Positions 6,126 through 14,338 of a DNA stretch of 42,397 nucleotides are shown here, in pieces. Where the stretch lies: assembly GCF_000718165.1 (NCBI RefSeq), contig NZ_JOEY01000067.1, positions 1-42,397 on the forward strand, given 5' to 3'. Origin of the DNA: Streptomyces fulvoviolaceus. GTDB lineage: Bacteria > Actinomycetota > Actinomycetes > Streptomycetales > Streptomycetaceae. Made by a program: the position numbers and the translations under genes. The notes under the pieces are model-generated. The model saw nothing but the letters and a program-made list of their open reading frames with translations. It was not told the origin of the DNA and searched no databases. How positions within the stretch are numbered: the stretch's first letter is position 1; every line of letters starts with the position of its first letter.

Positions 6126-6992
6126 ATGTCCGAGGCCAAGGAAGATGAAATCCTGAAACAGGTCGGGGAAGTCCAGAAGGACGTCACGACCGTGAAAAAC
6201 CTCATTTCATCACCGAACGAACCCGCCACCAAAAAGCAACTTGATGACAAGACGACGAAAATCCTGGACGAAATCAAGAAGGGTCCGGAAACCAACAAGA
6301 ACCTCTTCGAATCACTCTTCGAAGCGCTCGGCCTGAAGGATCTCTTCAGCGCGATCAAGGACGGCGAAAACTGGAGCAGTAAGCTGATGCTTGCCTTCGG
6401 CGCCCTTGCTGCCTTGGTGCTCGGGAAACTGCTCGACTTCGGAAAGATTTTCAACGCGGGGCTCGAAAAGGCCACACGGGCTTTCCTGAACCGGAACATA
6501 CCTGCCGACCAAGCACAGAGAACGGGGCGGGTCCTCGCCGTCGGCGAATCCGGCCTTCCGCAGCACATGACCCGCGCCGACATGGACGGCCTCAACTCCG
6601 TCTCCATCAATCCGCGCGGCCTCACCACAGAACTGCTCAACGACCTCAAGACCGCACTCGACGGACTCACCCCGAAAATCCGTGAGTTCAATTCAGCGAC
6701 CGCGGACATGAAGTCCGCCAGCACGATCAACAAGATCGCCAAGGCTATCGGGGCTCTGAAGAACAAGCTGACCCCGAACCCCACGGAAACCATCAGCGGA
6801 GTCAGCACAGCCATCGGGAATCTCGACACAACGCTCGGCTCCTTCAGCAACGACAAGCTCCCCAAGGCCCAGACGCTGAAGGACATCGCCAAAGCCGCCG
6901 AGAATGTCCAGCGGAACGCCTCAGGCCTCAAGAAGCTGTTCGAGGAACTGGCCGCCGCGTCCACCGCGACCGCCAACTCCATCACCGGTTAG
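6126..6992 (+). CDS. Unknown helical protein with one membrane segment, upstream of tape measures
   Basis: 288 residues from an ATG with a GGAG ribosome site. The N-terminal 85 residues are charged and helical; a hydrophobic stretch at about 87-103 (KLMLAFGALAALVLGKLL) follows. The C-terminal 180 residues are helical with heptad-like spacing (LLNDLKTALDGLTPKIREF, TIGNLDTTLGSFSNDKL-like segments). Codon use is visibly more A/T-rich than in the flanking tail genes (many AAA, GAA and AAT codons), which suggests recent arrival. It runs into the tape-measure gene 30 bases downstream. It may be a third tape-measure-like or membrane-insertion component, or an accessory protein; I cannot decide. Confidence 0.6.
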   Translation: MSEAKEDEILKQVGEVQKDVTTVKNLISSPNEPATKKQLDDKTTKILDEIKKGPETNKNLFESLFEALGLKDLFSAIKDGENWSSKLMLAFGALAALVLGKLLDFGKIFNAGLEKATRAFLNRNIPADQAQRTGRVLAVGESGLPQHMTRADMDGLNSVSINPRGLTTELLNDLKTALDGLTPKIREFNSATADMKSASTINKIAKAIGALKNKLTPNPTETISGVSTAIGNLDTTLGSFSNDKLPKAQTLKDIAKAAENVQRNASGLKKLFEELAAASTATANSITG

Positions 6993-7022
6993 TGATCCCG
7001 CTCTCTCCGAAGGAGGTGTGCA

Positions 7023-8219
7023 ATGAGTCTCGTCAGTTCCCTGAAAAAGGCATCCGGTTCCCTGCAGGACTTCAAGTCCAAGGCGTCCGGTGCCGCGACC
7101 GCGGCCAAGGGGATAGGCGGCGCCGGTCAGAAGAGCGCCGGTCAGCTGAAGGCCCTCAAGACGGCCGCCGACGGTTCCGGTAAGGAGCTCAAAGACCTCA
7201 AGTCCGCGTCCGACCAGGCCGAGAAGTCCATCAGCAAGGCCGGCAAGACCGGTTCCACCGCCGGCAAGAACCTCGGCAAGTACGAGTCCGGGGCGAGCAA
7301 GGCGGCCAAGGGCCAGGACAAGATGAACAAGTCGATGAAGGGCAACTTCTTCGGCATGCTGATGGACCTGCTCATGCCGCTCATCGAGAAGGTCGTCGAG
7401 ATGGCGACCAGGTCGAAGACCATGCAGAAGGTCCTCAAGACGGCCTTCGGCGCCATCAAGTCCGTGATCAGCAGCGTCATGAAGGCCATCGGGCCGATCA
7501 TGAAGAACGCCGGCAAGCTCATCAAGTCGGTCTGGAACGGCATCAAGACGGCGATCTCGAAGGTCGTCAAGGCCGTCGCCACCGTCATCAAGACCTACGT
7601 CAACATCTGGAAGAAGGTCATCAGCACCGCGCTGAAGGCCATCAAGACGGTCGTCTCCGGTGTCTGGAAGGGCATCAAGGCCGTCATCTCGCCGGTCGTC
7701 AACTGGGTCAAGTCCGCGATCCCGAACGCCTTCCGGGCCGTCAAGGACAAGCTGTCCAGTATCTGGGGCGGTCTGAAGGGCATCGCGAGCCGCGCCTTCG
7801 ACGGCATCAAGAGCGCGGTCAAGGGCCCGATCAACGCGGTCATCGGCATCATCAACCGCGCGATCGGCGCCCTCAACGGCATCAAGGTGTCCATCCCGGG
7901 CTGGGTCCCCGGCGTCGGCGGCAAGACCTTCGGCGTCAGCCTGCCGAAGATCCCCATGCTGGCGACCGGCGGTGTGGTCATGCCCCGCTCGGGCGGTGTC
8001 CCGGCGATCCTCGCCGAAGCCGGTGAGGCGGAGGCCGTGCTGCCGCTGAGCAAGCTGGACCGGTTGCTGAGGCGGGCCGCCGCGCAGGGTTCGGCGTACG
8101 CCGGCGCCTCCGGGGCGGGCAGCGGCGCGCTGCACATCGAGCACTACTACGCGGCCGAGACCGGCAGCCCGCAGCGGACCGCCGACGCCCTGATGTTCCT
8201 GGCGAAGGCGCGCGGATGA
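7023..8219 (+). CDS. Short tape-measure protein, copy 1
   Basis: 398 residues, preceded by an almost ideal ribosome site (AAGGAGGTG). The N-terminal 130 residues are Lys/Ser/Ala/Gly-rich helices. The middle has hydrophobic-cationic helices in repeated IK.V/W patterns (SVWNGIKTAISKVVKAVATVIK, SGVWKGIKAVISPVVNWVKS), as in phage tape-measure proteins. Near residue 309 comes KIPMLATGGVVMP, the C-terminal motif common to actinophage tape measures, then AEAVLPLSKLDRLL. Phage tape measures are usually 800-2000 residues. By the rule of roughly 0.15 nm per residue this one would set a tube of about 60 nm. It overlaps the next gene by ATGA. Confidence 0.8.
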   Translation: MSLVSSLKKASGSLQDFKSKASGAATAAKGIGGAGQKSAGQLKALKTAADGSGKELKDLKSASDQAEKSISKAGKTGSTAGKNLGKYESGASKAAKGQDKMNKSMKGNFFGMLMDLLMPLIEKVVEMATRSKTMQKVLKTAFGAIKSVISSVMKAIGPIMKNAGKLIKSVWNGIKTAISKVVKAVATVIKTYVNIWKKVISTALKAIKTVVSGVWKGIKAVISPVVNWVKSAIPNAFRAVKDKLSSIWGGLKGIASRAFDGIKSAVKGPINAVIGIINRAIGALNGIKVSIPGWVPGVGGKTFGVSLPKIPMLATGGVVMPRSGGVPAILAEAGEAEAVLPLSKLDRLLRRAAAQGSAYAGASGAGSGALHIEHYYAAETGSPQRTADALMFLAKARG

Positions 8220-9505
8220 GTGGCGCCGTCGCCGTAGGCGGTGGCGGCACGTTCCGTAATCCGTTCAAGGGGACCGCCCCCGTCCTGCGTTCCCTCCAGG
8301 GCAAGGTGGAGCAGACCCACTCCGCCGTGCGTTCCCTCACCGGCCGGATCAAGGGCGCCGCCTCCGCCGTCGACCGCATCCACCCCGCCACCGACCCCGC
8401 CGCCACCGCCCTGCGCCAGGTCAAGGCGAACGCCGACACGGCCGCCCGTTCCGTCACCAGGACCGGCCAGACGGCCACCACCGCCGCGTCCGGGATCAAA
8501 GCAGCCGGCGGCAAGGGCTCCACGAGAACCCTGGGCAAGCTCACGTCCGCCCTCGGCGGTGTGTTCGCCCTCGTCGCCGGGTTCATCGACATCGCCGGCA
8601 TCGTCGGCGACCTGATGGGCGCCTTCGGCCTCGCCATGACCATCGGCTCAGGCGTGATGCTGGTCATCAACGCCCTGACCCGCGCCAACCCCATCGGCTT
8701 CGTCACCGGCCTCCTGCTCCCGGTCGCCGGCTGGCTGCTCGATCTCGCGATGAACTCCGAGACCGGTCAGCGGCTGATGGAGCAGCTCGCCACCCTCGTA
8801 CTGAAGTACGTCGAGGGCTATCTGACCGTCATGACCCCGCTGCTCAAGGCCGTCGCGAGCGCGGTGAACACCTATGTCACCGGCTACCTCGGCCTCTTCA
8901 CCACCGCCCTCACCGCGATCGGCGCGGTCATCGGCACCGGCTTCGCCGTCCTGAAGGCGCTGACCACCGGAGACACCCGGGCGCTCAGCGGCAAGGTGTC
9001 CTCGGTCTGGCGGGGGTTCAAGGACGCGGTCAAGCCGGCCCTGGAGTGGATCACCAAGGACATCCCCAGGATGTTCACCCGGATCAAGGAGGCGACCTCC
9101 AACACCCTCGGCGCGATAGGGAAGTTCGTCACCACCGGCGCCCAGACCGTCGCGGGCGTCGTCAAAGGTCCCATCACCGGCCTGATCGCCTTCGCCAACT
9201 GGGTCATCGACGGACTCAACAGCCTCAGCGTCAACATCCTCGGCAAGAAGTTCGGCGTCGACCTGGACAAGATCCCGATGCTTGCCGAAGGCGGCGTCGC
9301 CGTCCCCGGCGCCACCGCCCGGTCCGGCAAGGTGCTGCCCCTCGCCGACCTGGAGCGCCGGCGAGCCCCGGCCGTCCGGAACCGGACCGCGGCAAAGGCC
9401 CAACACCGCCACCGCGTCAGGGAGTTCCACGAGAACGCGCGCGCCGGCGCCCACGGCACCGCGGAGGACCTGCTCTTCCTGGCCGCGGCCCACGCACGCA
9501 CATGA
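8216..9505 (+). CDS. Short tape-measure protein, copy 2
   Basis: 429 residues, starting within the stop of copy 1 (ATGA), so translation is coupled. N-terminal Gly/Ala-rich helices are followed by two strongly hydrophobic segments (LGGVFALVAGFIDIAGIVGDLMG and GLLLPVAGWLLDL region). A C-terminal half resembles copy 1: GPITGLIAFANWVIDGLNSL parallels GPINAVIGIINRAIGALNGI, and KIPMLAEGGVAVP at about residue 352 parallels KIPMLATGGVVMP. The last residues (AEDLLFLAAAHART) parallel ADALMFLAKARG. The two are therefore tandem paralogues, or one ancestral tape measure split and duplicated. Confidence 0.8.
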   Translation: MSGAVAVGGGGTFRNPFKGTAPVLRSLQGKVEQTHSAVRSLTGRIKGAASAVDRIHPATDPAATALRQVKANADTAARSVTRTGQTATTAASGIKAAGGKGSTRTLGKLTSALGGVFALVAGFIDIAGIVGDLMGAFGLAMTIGSGVMLVINALTRANPIGFVTGLLLPVAGWLLDLAMNSETGQRLMEQLATLVLKYVEGYLTVMTPLLKAVASAVNTYVTGYLGLFTTALTAIGAVIGTGFAVLKALTTGDTRALSGKVSSVWRGFKDAVKPALEWITKDIPRMFTRIKEATSNTLGAIGKFVTTGAQTVAGVVKGPITGLIAFANWVIDGLNSLSVNILGKKFGVDLDKIPMLAEGGVAVPGATARSGKVLPLADLERRRAPAVRNRTAAKAQHRHRVREFHENARAGAHGTAEDLLFLAAAHART

Positions 9506-9524
9506 GAGTGAGGTGACGGCCCAG

Positions 9525-10445
9525 ATGGCCGAGATCACGACAACCGCATACACCGAAGACGTTCCCCCCGGCTCACTCATCACCCGCGACGGGCAGATGC
9601 AGTGGGCCGGACTGCTGCTCGGCCCCGGCACGCCGTACGAGATCGGGAGGGACGGGCTCAGCGGCTGGGAGGACCTGCCGGAGTACGACAGCACGGACGC
9701 CGACCACCCCACCGCGCACGGCGCCTGGCCGGGCGCCCGCTACGCCAAGCCCCGCAAGATCGGCGGCACGGTGTGGACCGTACCGGCGGCCGACGACACC
9801 GCCTCCTCCCTCGCCGCGATACGCGCCCTGCGCCAGGGCCTGCTGCTCGGCGACGCGGAGCGCTGGCTCGCCGTACGGCTGCACGGCGAGACGCTGGCCG
9901 TCCGGGCCAGGGTCGGCCAGCGCGTGCTGGCGGCCGACCGGACGTACACCACCCAGGGCGTCTCCAAGGCATCCGTGCAGTGGTACGCCACCGATCCGCG
10001 CCGCTACGCCGTCGACGAGCAGGCCGCCGTCACCGGCGCCCCGCAGCCGGAGAGCGGCCTCACCTGGCCGCTGACCTGGCCGCTGTACTGGGGCCAGACG
10101 GCCTCCACCGGTGACGTCGGCGCCGACAACAACGGCTCGGCGCCGACCCACCCGGTGCTCACCTTCACCGGCCCCTGCACCAACCCCACGGTCACGGACC
10201 GGACTTCGGGCCGCCGACTGCGCTACGAGATCGGGCTCGCGGCGGGCGACGAGCTGGTCGTGGACACCGCGGCCGGAACCGTCACCCTCAACGGCACCGC
10301 CTCCCGCCGCCACACCGCGGCCGCCGACAGCAGCCCCGAGGAACTCTTCGCCTTCGAACCGGGCCGTGCCGAACTGGCGTTCCGTCCCGACACCTACGAC
10401 ACCGGCGCGCAGCTCGCGGTCCGGTGGCGCTCGGCGGAGTGGTGA
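9525..10445 (+). CDS. Distal tail (Dit-like) protein
   Basis: 306 residues; the ATG at 9525 is chosen because GAGGTGA lies eight bases upstream, though the frame is open further 5'. Position after the tape measure and before the fibres is that of the distal tail protein, which forms the ring at the tube tip. Supporting pattern: an N-terminal strand domain with DGQMQWAGLLLGPGTPYEI, a middle with RALRQGLLLGDAERWLAVRL, and then YTTQGVSKASVQWYATDPRRY, typical of actinophage Dit-like proteins. The C-terminal half includes HPVLTFTGPCTNPTV and VVDTAAGTVTLNG, resembling the galectin-like extension seen in such proteins. Confidence 0.75.
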   Translation: MAEITTTAYTEDVPPGSLITRDGQMQWAGLLLGPGTPYEIGRDGLSGWEDLPEYDSTDADHPTAHGAWPGARYAKPRKIGGTVWTVPAADDTASSLAAIRALRQGLLLGDAERWLAVRLHGETLAVRARVGQRVLAADRTYTTQGVSKASVQWYATDPRRYAVDEQAAVTGAPQPESGLTWPLTWPLYWGQTASTGDVGADNNGSAPTHPVLTFTGPCTNPTVTDRTSGRRLRYEIGLAAGDELVVDTAAGTVTLNGTASRRHTAAADSSPEELFAFEPGRAELAFRPDTYDTGAQLAVRWRSAEW

Positions 10446-10449
10446 CCGC

Positions 10450-10732
10450 ATGACCGTGACAGCGGCCTGGCTCTCCCCCCACCGGCCGGACCCGACAGGA
10501 CACCGGCTCACGCGGCGCGCGGATCCACCGGAACGGCTCCGGTGTCCCGCGCGCCACCTGGCTGGTCGGCACCGGCCCGGGCGCGACCACCGTCGGCGGC
10601 GGCGCGCTGTTCAAGGGCGCGGCCGGCGACAAGCTCGCGCTCCACGGGTTCCAGAACTCGGGCTCCACGATCACCACCCTCGGCGGCTCCGGCTACGCCA
10701 CCGCCCTCACCGCCGAACGGCTCCCTTCCTGA
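10450..10732 (+). pseudogene. Decayed tail-fibre gene remnant
   Basis: An ATG at 10450 opens with MTVTAAWLSPHRPDPTGHRLT, matching the N-terminus of the three intact fibres downstream (for example MTVHSAWLPPSGQTRQATRL). The frame then turns into arginine-rich nonsense. From about 10511 a different frame (+1) carries a glycine-rich, beta-type fibre end (GVPRATWLVGTGPGATTVGG, FQNSGSTITTLGGSGYATAL, ending AERLPS) with a stop at 10730-10732. The simplest reading is a fourth fibre gene that lost its central part by deletion, leaving the two ends in different frames. Confidence 0.65.
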
Positions 10733-10760
10733 TCCGCACGACACCACAGGAGACCAGCAG

Positions 10761-11984
10761 ATGAACCTGCGCAGCTCATGGGTGGCCGAGACCGGCCAGA
10801 CCCGCGAGGACACCCGGCTGACCCAGATCGGCGCGACCACCCCGACCAATCCCCTCGAAGTCCGCTCCGGCATCCTGCCCGGCTCCTACGGCGGCCTCTA
10901 CCGGATGTCCGGCTTCTGGATGGAGGGCACCTCGGGGACCATGAAGGCCAGCGTCCACGAGGGCCGGGCCGTCGTCGCGGCCGCCGCCGGCCAGGGCGCC
11001 TATCCGGTCACCCTGGACGAGCCGGCCGCCCTCACCTTCGCCGACGGCGACGCGACCAACCCCCGTATCGACCTCGTCGTACTGAAGATCTACGACTCGC
11101 TCTACGACAACTCCGGCCGGACCGAGGCCGTCCTGGAGATCGTCCAGGGCACCCCGGCCGCCGCCCCGGCCGTGCCCGCCGCCCCGGCCATCGGTCTGCC
11201 GATCTACCAGGTCAGGGTCGGCGCCGGGATCAGCGCCGGCAAGGGTGGCATCAACTGGAGCACCGACGTCACCGACCTGCGGACGCCCACGGTCGCGATC
11301 GGCGGCATCCTGCCGGTGTACGGCGAGACGGGCAACGGCGCCTACCCGGGCCAGTACCGCGACTCGGGCAGCACGCTGCAGCGCTGGGACGGCTCGGCAT
11401 GGGTGTCGTACCCGAGCGCGCTGGGCGGGATCGCCCCGGCAGGTGCGGTCACCACGGCGACCTACACCGGGCAGTACCGGGACTCCTCCGCCGGGGTGCT
11501 GCAGCGCTGGAACGGCACGACCTGGGTGTCGTACCAGCCGGTGCCGACCTGGACCGACTACACGCCGGTCTGGGGCGCCGAGAACGGCACCATCGCGCCC
11601 GCGATCGGCGACGGGACGCTCGCCGGGTCGTACGTGAAGATCGGCACGGTCGTGCACGTCCGGATCTATCTGAAGATCGGCTCGACGACCAATCTCTCCG
11701 CCCAGGACGCCAACGCCAACTGGACGTTCTCGCTGCCGGCCGCCCCGGTCTCCACCCCCGCCTGGAAGCTGGACGGGCGGGTGCTGAACGCGGAGGCGTT
11801 CGACTCCTCGGAGTCGCTGTTCCACCAGGGCGCCGGCCTGCTGTCGACGAACAACGGCGGCGTCGTCCGCTCGCTGCGCGACACCCTCGCGACCAGCACC
11901 GGCATCTGGGACAAGTCCCTGCCGTTCACCTGGGGCTCCGGCGACGTCCTGTCCATCCACGGCACCTACGAGTCCGCGTCCTGA
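10761..11984 (+). CDS. Tail fibre 1
   Basis: 407 residues, AGGAG ribosome site upstream. Residues 1 to about 190 are shared with the two fibres that follow (MNLRSSWVAETGQTREDTRL, RSGILPG, FADGDATNPRIDLVVLKIYD, GGILPVYG), so this is the particle-attachment domain. Two copies of a short repeat of form YxGQYRDSxxxxLQRWxGxxW follow, likely a fibre-shaft or carbohydrate-binding turn. The C-terminal domain (WTDYTPVWGAENGTIAPAIG onward, ending HGTYESAS) resembles that of fibre 3. It should be a receptor-binding protein at the tail tip. Confidence 0.78.
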   Translation: MNLRSSWVAETGQTREDTRLTQIGATTPTNPLEVRSGILPGSYGGLYRMSGFWMEGTSGTMKASVHEGRAVVAAAAGQGAYPVTLDEPAALTFADGDATNPRIDLVVLKIYDSLYDNSGRTEAVLEIVQGTPAAAPAVPAAPAIGLPIYQVRVGAGISAGKGGINWSTDVTDLRTPTVAIGGILPVYGETGNGAYPGQYRDSGSTLQRWDGSAWVSYPSALGGIAPAGAVTTATYTGQYRDSSAGVLQRWNGTTWVSYQPVPTWTDYTPVWGAENGTIAPAIGDGTLAGSYVKIGTVVHVRIYLKIGSTTNLSAQDANANWTFSLPAAPVSTPAWKLDGRVLNAEAFDSSESLFHQGAGLLSTNNGGVVRSLRDTLATSTGIWDKSLPFTWGSGDVLSIHGTYESAS

Positions 11985-12000
11985 CGCCGGAGGGTTCTTC

Positions 12001-13197
12001 ATGACCGTACACAGCGCCTGGCTGCCCCCCAGCGGCCAGACCCGACAGGCCACCCGCCTCACCGCCCTCGGCGCCACCACCCCGACCGGCCCGCTCCGGT
12101 CCCGCTCCGGCATCCTGCCGGGCAACGACGACCCCCGGTACCGGGTGGGCGGCTTCTGGGTGACCGGCATCACGGGCGGGATGTCCGTGATCGTCACCCC
12201 CGGCCGGGCCGTGATCCAGGGCACGGTCACCCAGGGCGCCTATCCGGTCGCCCTGGACGAGGACATCACGGTCACGTTCGCCGACGGCGACGCCCAGTAC
12301 AACCGCATCGACCTCGTCGTCCTGCGCGTCCACGACGACACCTACGACGGCTCCGGCCGCAGCGAGGCCGCCGTCGAGATCCTGCGGGGCACCCCGGCCG
12401 CCACCCCGGACGCCCCCGAACTCCCGGACCTGGCACTGGCGTTGGCCCAGGTCACCGTCCGGGCCGGAATCAGCGCGGGGAGCGGCGGCATCGACTGGGC
12501 CGGTGACAAGACCGACGTGCGCACCACACTGGTCTCGGTCGGCGGCATCCTCCCGGTCTACAACAACGGGGCGGTGGCCGGAAGTTATCCCGGCCAGTAC
12601 CAGGACAACGACAACCTGGGCCACCTCCAGCGCTGGAACGGAACCGCGTGGGTCGCGTACCCCAAGGCACTCGGCGGCATCGCCCCGGCCGGCGTGGTCA
12701 GCACCGGAAGTTACACCGGCCAGTACCGCGACTCCTCCCTCGGCGTCCTGCAGCGCTGGAACGGCTCGGCATGGCAGTCGGCGATCACGCCGGCGCCGTT
12801 CGCCTCGTCCCTCGACGCCGGCTACACCACCTCGACCACCTACACGGCCGCCCTCACGGACTCCGCCGTCACCGCCCTCACCCTCGCCTTCACCGCCCCC
12901 ACCACCGGCGCCGTGCTCCTCCACTTCGGCACCCGCGCGCTGACCCAGAGCAGCACCACCGCCACCGCGTACATGGCCCCGCAGGTCACCCAGGGCACCA
13001 CCGTCGTGTGGACCGCGAACGACGAGGCCTCCGTCTCCCACGGCGGCACCGTCTACTCGTCGGTCTCGACGGTGTGGCGGCTGGGCGGGCTCACCCCCGG
13101 CGCGAGCTACACGGCGACCGCCATGCACCGCTCCAACGACGCCGCGGTGACCTGCTGGTTCGACAACGTCTTCCTGCGCGCCGATCCGGCCAACTGA
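12001..13197 (+). CDS. Tail fibre 2
   Basis: 398 residues. The N-terminal domain matches fibres 1 and 3 (MTVHSAWLPPSGQTRQATRL, RSGILPG, FADGDAQYNRIDLVVLRVHD, GGILPVYN). It has two YxGQYxDxxxxLQRWNGxxW repeats like fibre 1. The C-terminal domain (from about residue 265) is unrelated to the other two: a Thr/Ala-rich beta domain, YTTSTTYTAALTDSAVTALT through YTATAMHRSNDAAVTCWFDN. A shared base with a swapped tip is the usual sign of receptor-range diversification. The start follows the fibre 1 stop by 16 bases with GGAGG as ribosome site. Confidence 0.78.
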   Translation: MTVHSAWLPPSGQTRQATRLTALGATTPTGPLRSRSGILPGNDDPRYRVGGFWVTGITGGMSVIVTPGRAVIQGTVTQGAYPVALDEDITVTFADGDAQYNRIDLVVLRVHDDTYDGSGRSEAAVEILRGTPAATPDAPELPDLALALAQVTVRAGISAGSGGIDWAGDKTDVRTTLVSVGGILPVYNNGAVAGSYPGQYQDNDNLGHLQRWNGTAWVAYPKALGGIAPAGVVSTGSYTGQYRDSSLGVLQRWNGSAWQSAITPAPFASSLDAGYTTSTTYTAALTDSAVTALTLAFTAPTTGAVLLHFGTRALTQSSTTATAYMAPQVTQGTTVVWTANDEASVSHGGTVYSSVSTVWRLGGLTPGASYTATAMHRSNDAAVTCWFDNVFLRADPAN

Positions 13198-13234
13198 CCC
13201 AGCCAACTACCCCGCTCCAGATAGGGAGTTCACC

Positions 13235-14338
13235 ATGCCCGTACGCTCCGGCTGGCTGTCCCCCGACGGCCAGTCCCGTGAGGACACCCGGCTCGTCTCG
13301 CTCGGCGCCCTCACCCCGACCTCGGCCGTCGCCACCCGCTCCGGGATCCTGCCGGGCTCCCCCGACGGCCAGTGGCGGATCTCCGGCTTCACCCTGACCG
13401 GTACGGCGAACACCATGACCGCGAGCGTCAGCCCCGGCCGCGCGGTCCTCCAGGGCACCGACAGTCAGGGCGCCTACCCGGTCGCCCTGACCCAGTACCT
13501 GCCCCTGACCTTCGCCGACGGCGATGCCTTGTACGACCGGATCGACCTGGTCGTGCTGCGGGTGTACGACGACGCGTACGACGGCCTGGACCGTACCGAG
13601 GCCGTCGTCGAGATCATCCCGGGCACCCCGGCCGCCACCCCGGTCGTCAAGCCCGTACCCGCCCTCGCGATCCCGCTGTACCAGGTCACCGTGGCGAAGG
13701 GCACGAGCGCGGGCGGCGGCGGTCTCGCCTGGTCCTCCGTCCTCGCCGACCGCCGGACCGCGACGGTCGCCGTCGGCGGCATCCTGCCGGTCACGTCCGA
13801 CACCACCATCGGCTCCTACCCCGGCCAGTACCGCGACCTGAACGGCCAGTTGCAGCGCTGGACCGGCAGCGCCTGGGCCGACTACCCGGTGCTGCCGACC
13901 TGGCAGAGCTGGACACCGGCCTGGACGACCGGCACCGGAAGCGCCACACCGTCGTTCGGCAACGCCACCGTCAACTGCCGGTACCTCAAGTCCGGTACGA
14001 CCGTGCACCTCAACTTCGTGATCCAGTTCGGCACCACCACCGACTTCGGCACCAGCCCCAGCACCGCGGACAACTGGCGCTTCTCGCTGCCGGTGACCGC
14101 GGCCACCGCCCAGCCCGTCATCGGGTTCGCCGAGCTGTCCGCCACCAACGCCGCCCGCCTCATGGGCCGGATCTACCTCGCCAACACCAGCACCTTCGAA
14201 CTGAACATCGGCACGGGCCGGGTCGACGCCGCCACGATCGCCGCCGCCAACCAGGGCACCGTGGACTCCCTGTCGCCCTGGACCTGGGTCGCCCCGTACG
14301 CCGTCCGCGGCACCGCCACCTACGAGGCCGCCTCATGA
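13235..14338 (+). CDS. Tail fibre 3
   Basis: 367 residues with an AGGGAG ribosome site. The same N-terminal attachment domain (MPVRSGWLSPDGQSREDTRL, RSGILPG, FADGDALYDRIDLVVLRVYD) is followed by a single YPGQYRDLNGQLQRWTGSAW repeat. The C-terminal domain (WQSWTPAWTTGTGSATPSFG, VHLNFVIQFGTTTDFG, ending GTATYEAAS) is a diverged version of that in fibre 1. It overlaps the next gene by ATGA. Confidence 0.78.
   Translation: MPVRSGWLSPDGQSREDTRLVSLGALTPTSAVATRSGILPGSPDGQWRISGFTLTGTANTMTASVSPGRAVLQGTDSQGAYPVALTQYLPLTFADGDALYDRIDLVVLRVYDDAYDGLDRTEAVVEIIPGTPAATPVVKPVPALAIPLYQVTVAKGTSAGGGGLAWSSVLADRRTATVAVGGILPVTSDTTIGSYPGQYRDLNGQLQRWTGSAWADYPVLPTWQSWTPAWTTGTGSATPSFGNATVNCRYLKSGTTVHLNFVIQFGTTTDFGTSPSTADNWRFSLPVTAATAQPVIGFAELSATNAARLMGRIYLANTSTFELNIGTGRVDAATIAAANQGTVDSLSPWTWVAPYAVRGTATYEAAS

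Noticed and set aside
10542..10760. N-terminal extension of fibre 1 from 10542
   Set aside because: The extension is Arg/Ala/Pro-rich shadow of the fibre remnant. The ATG at 10761 has a ribosome site and starts the shared fibre domain.
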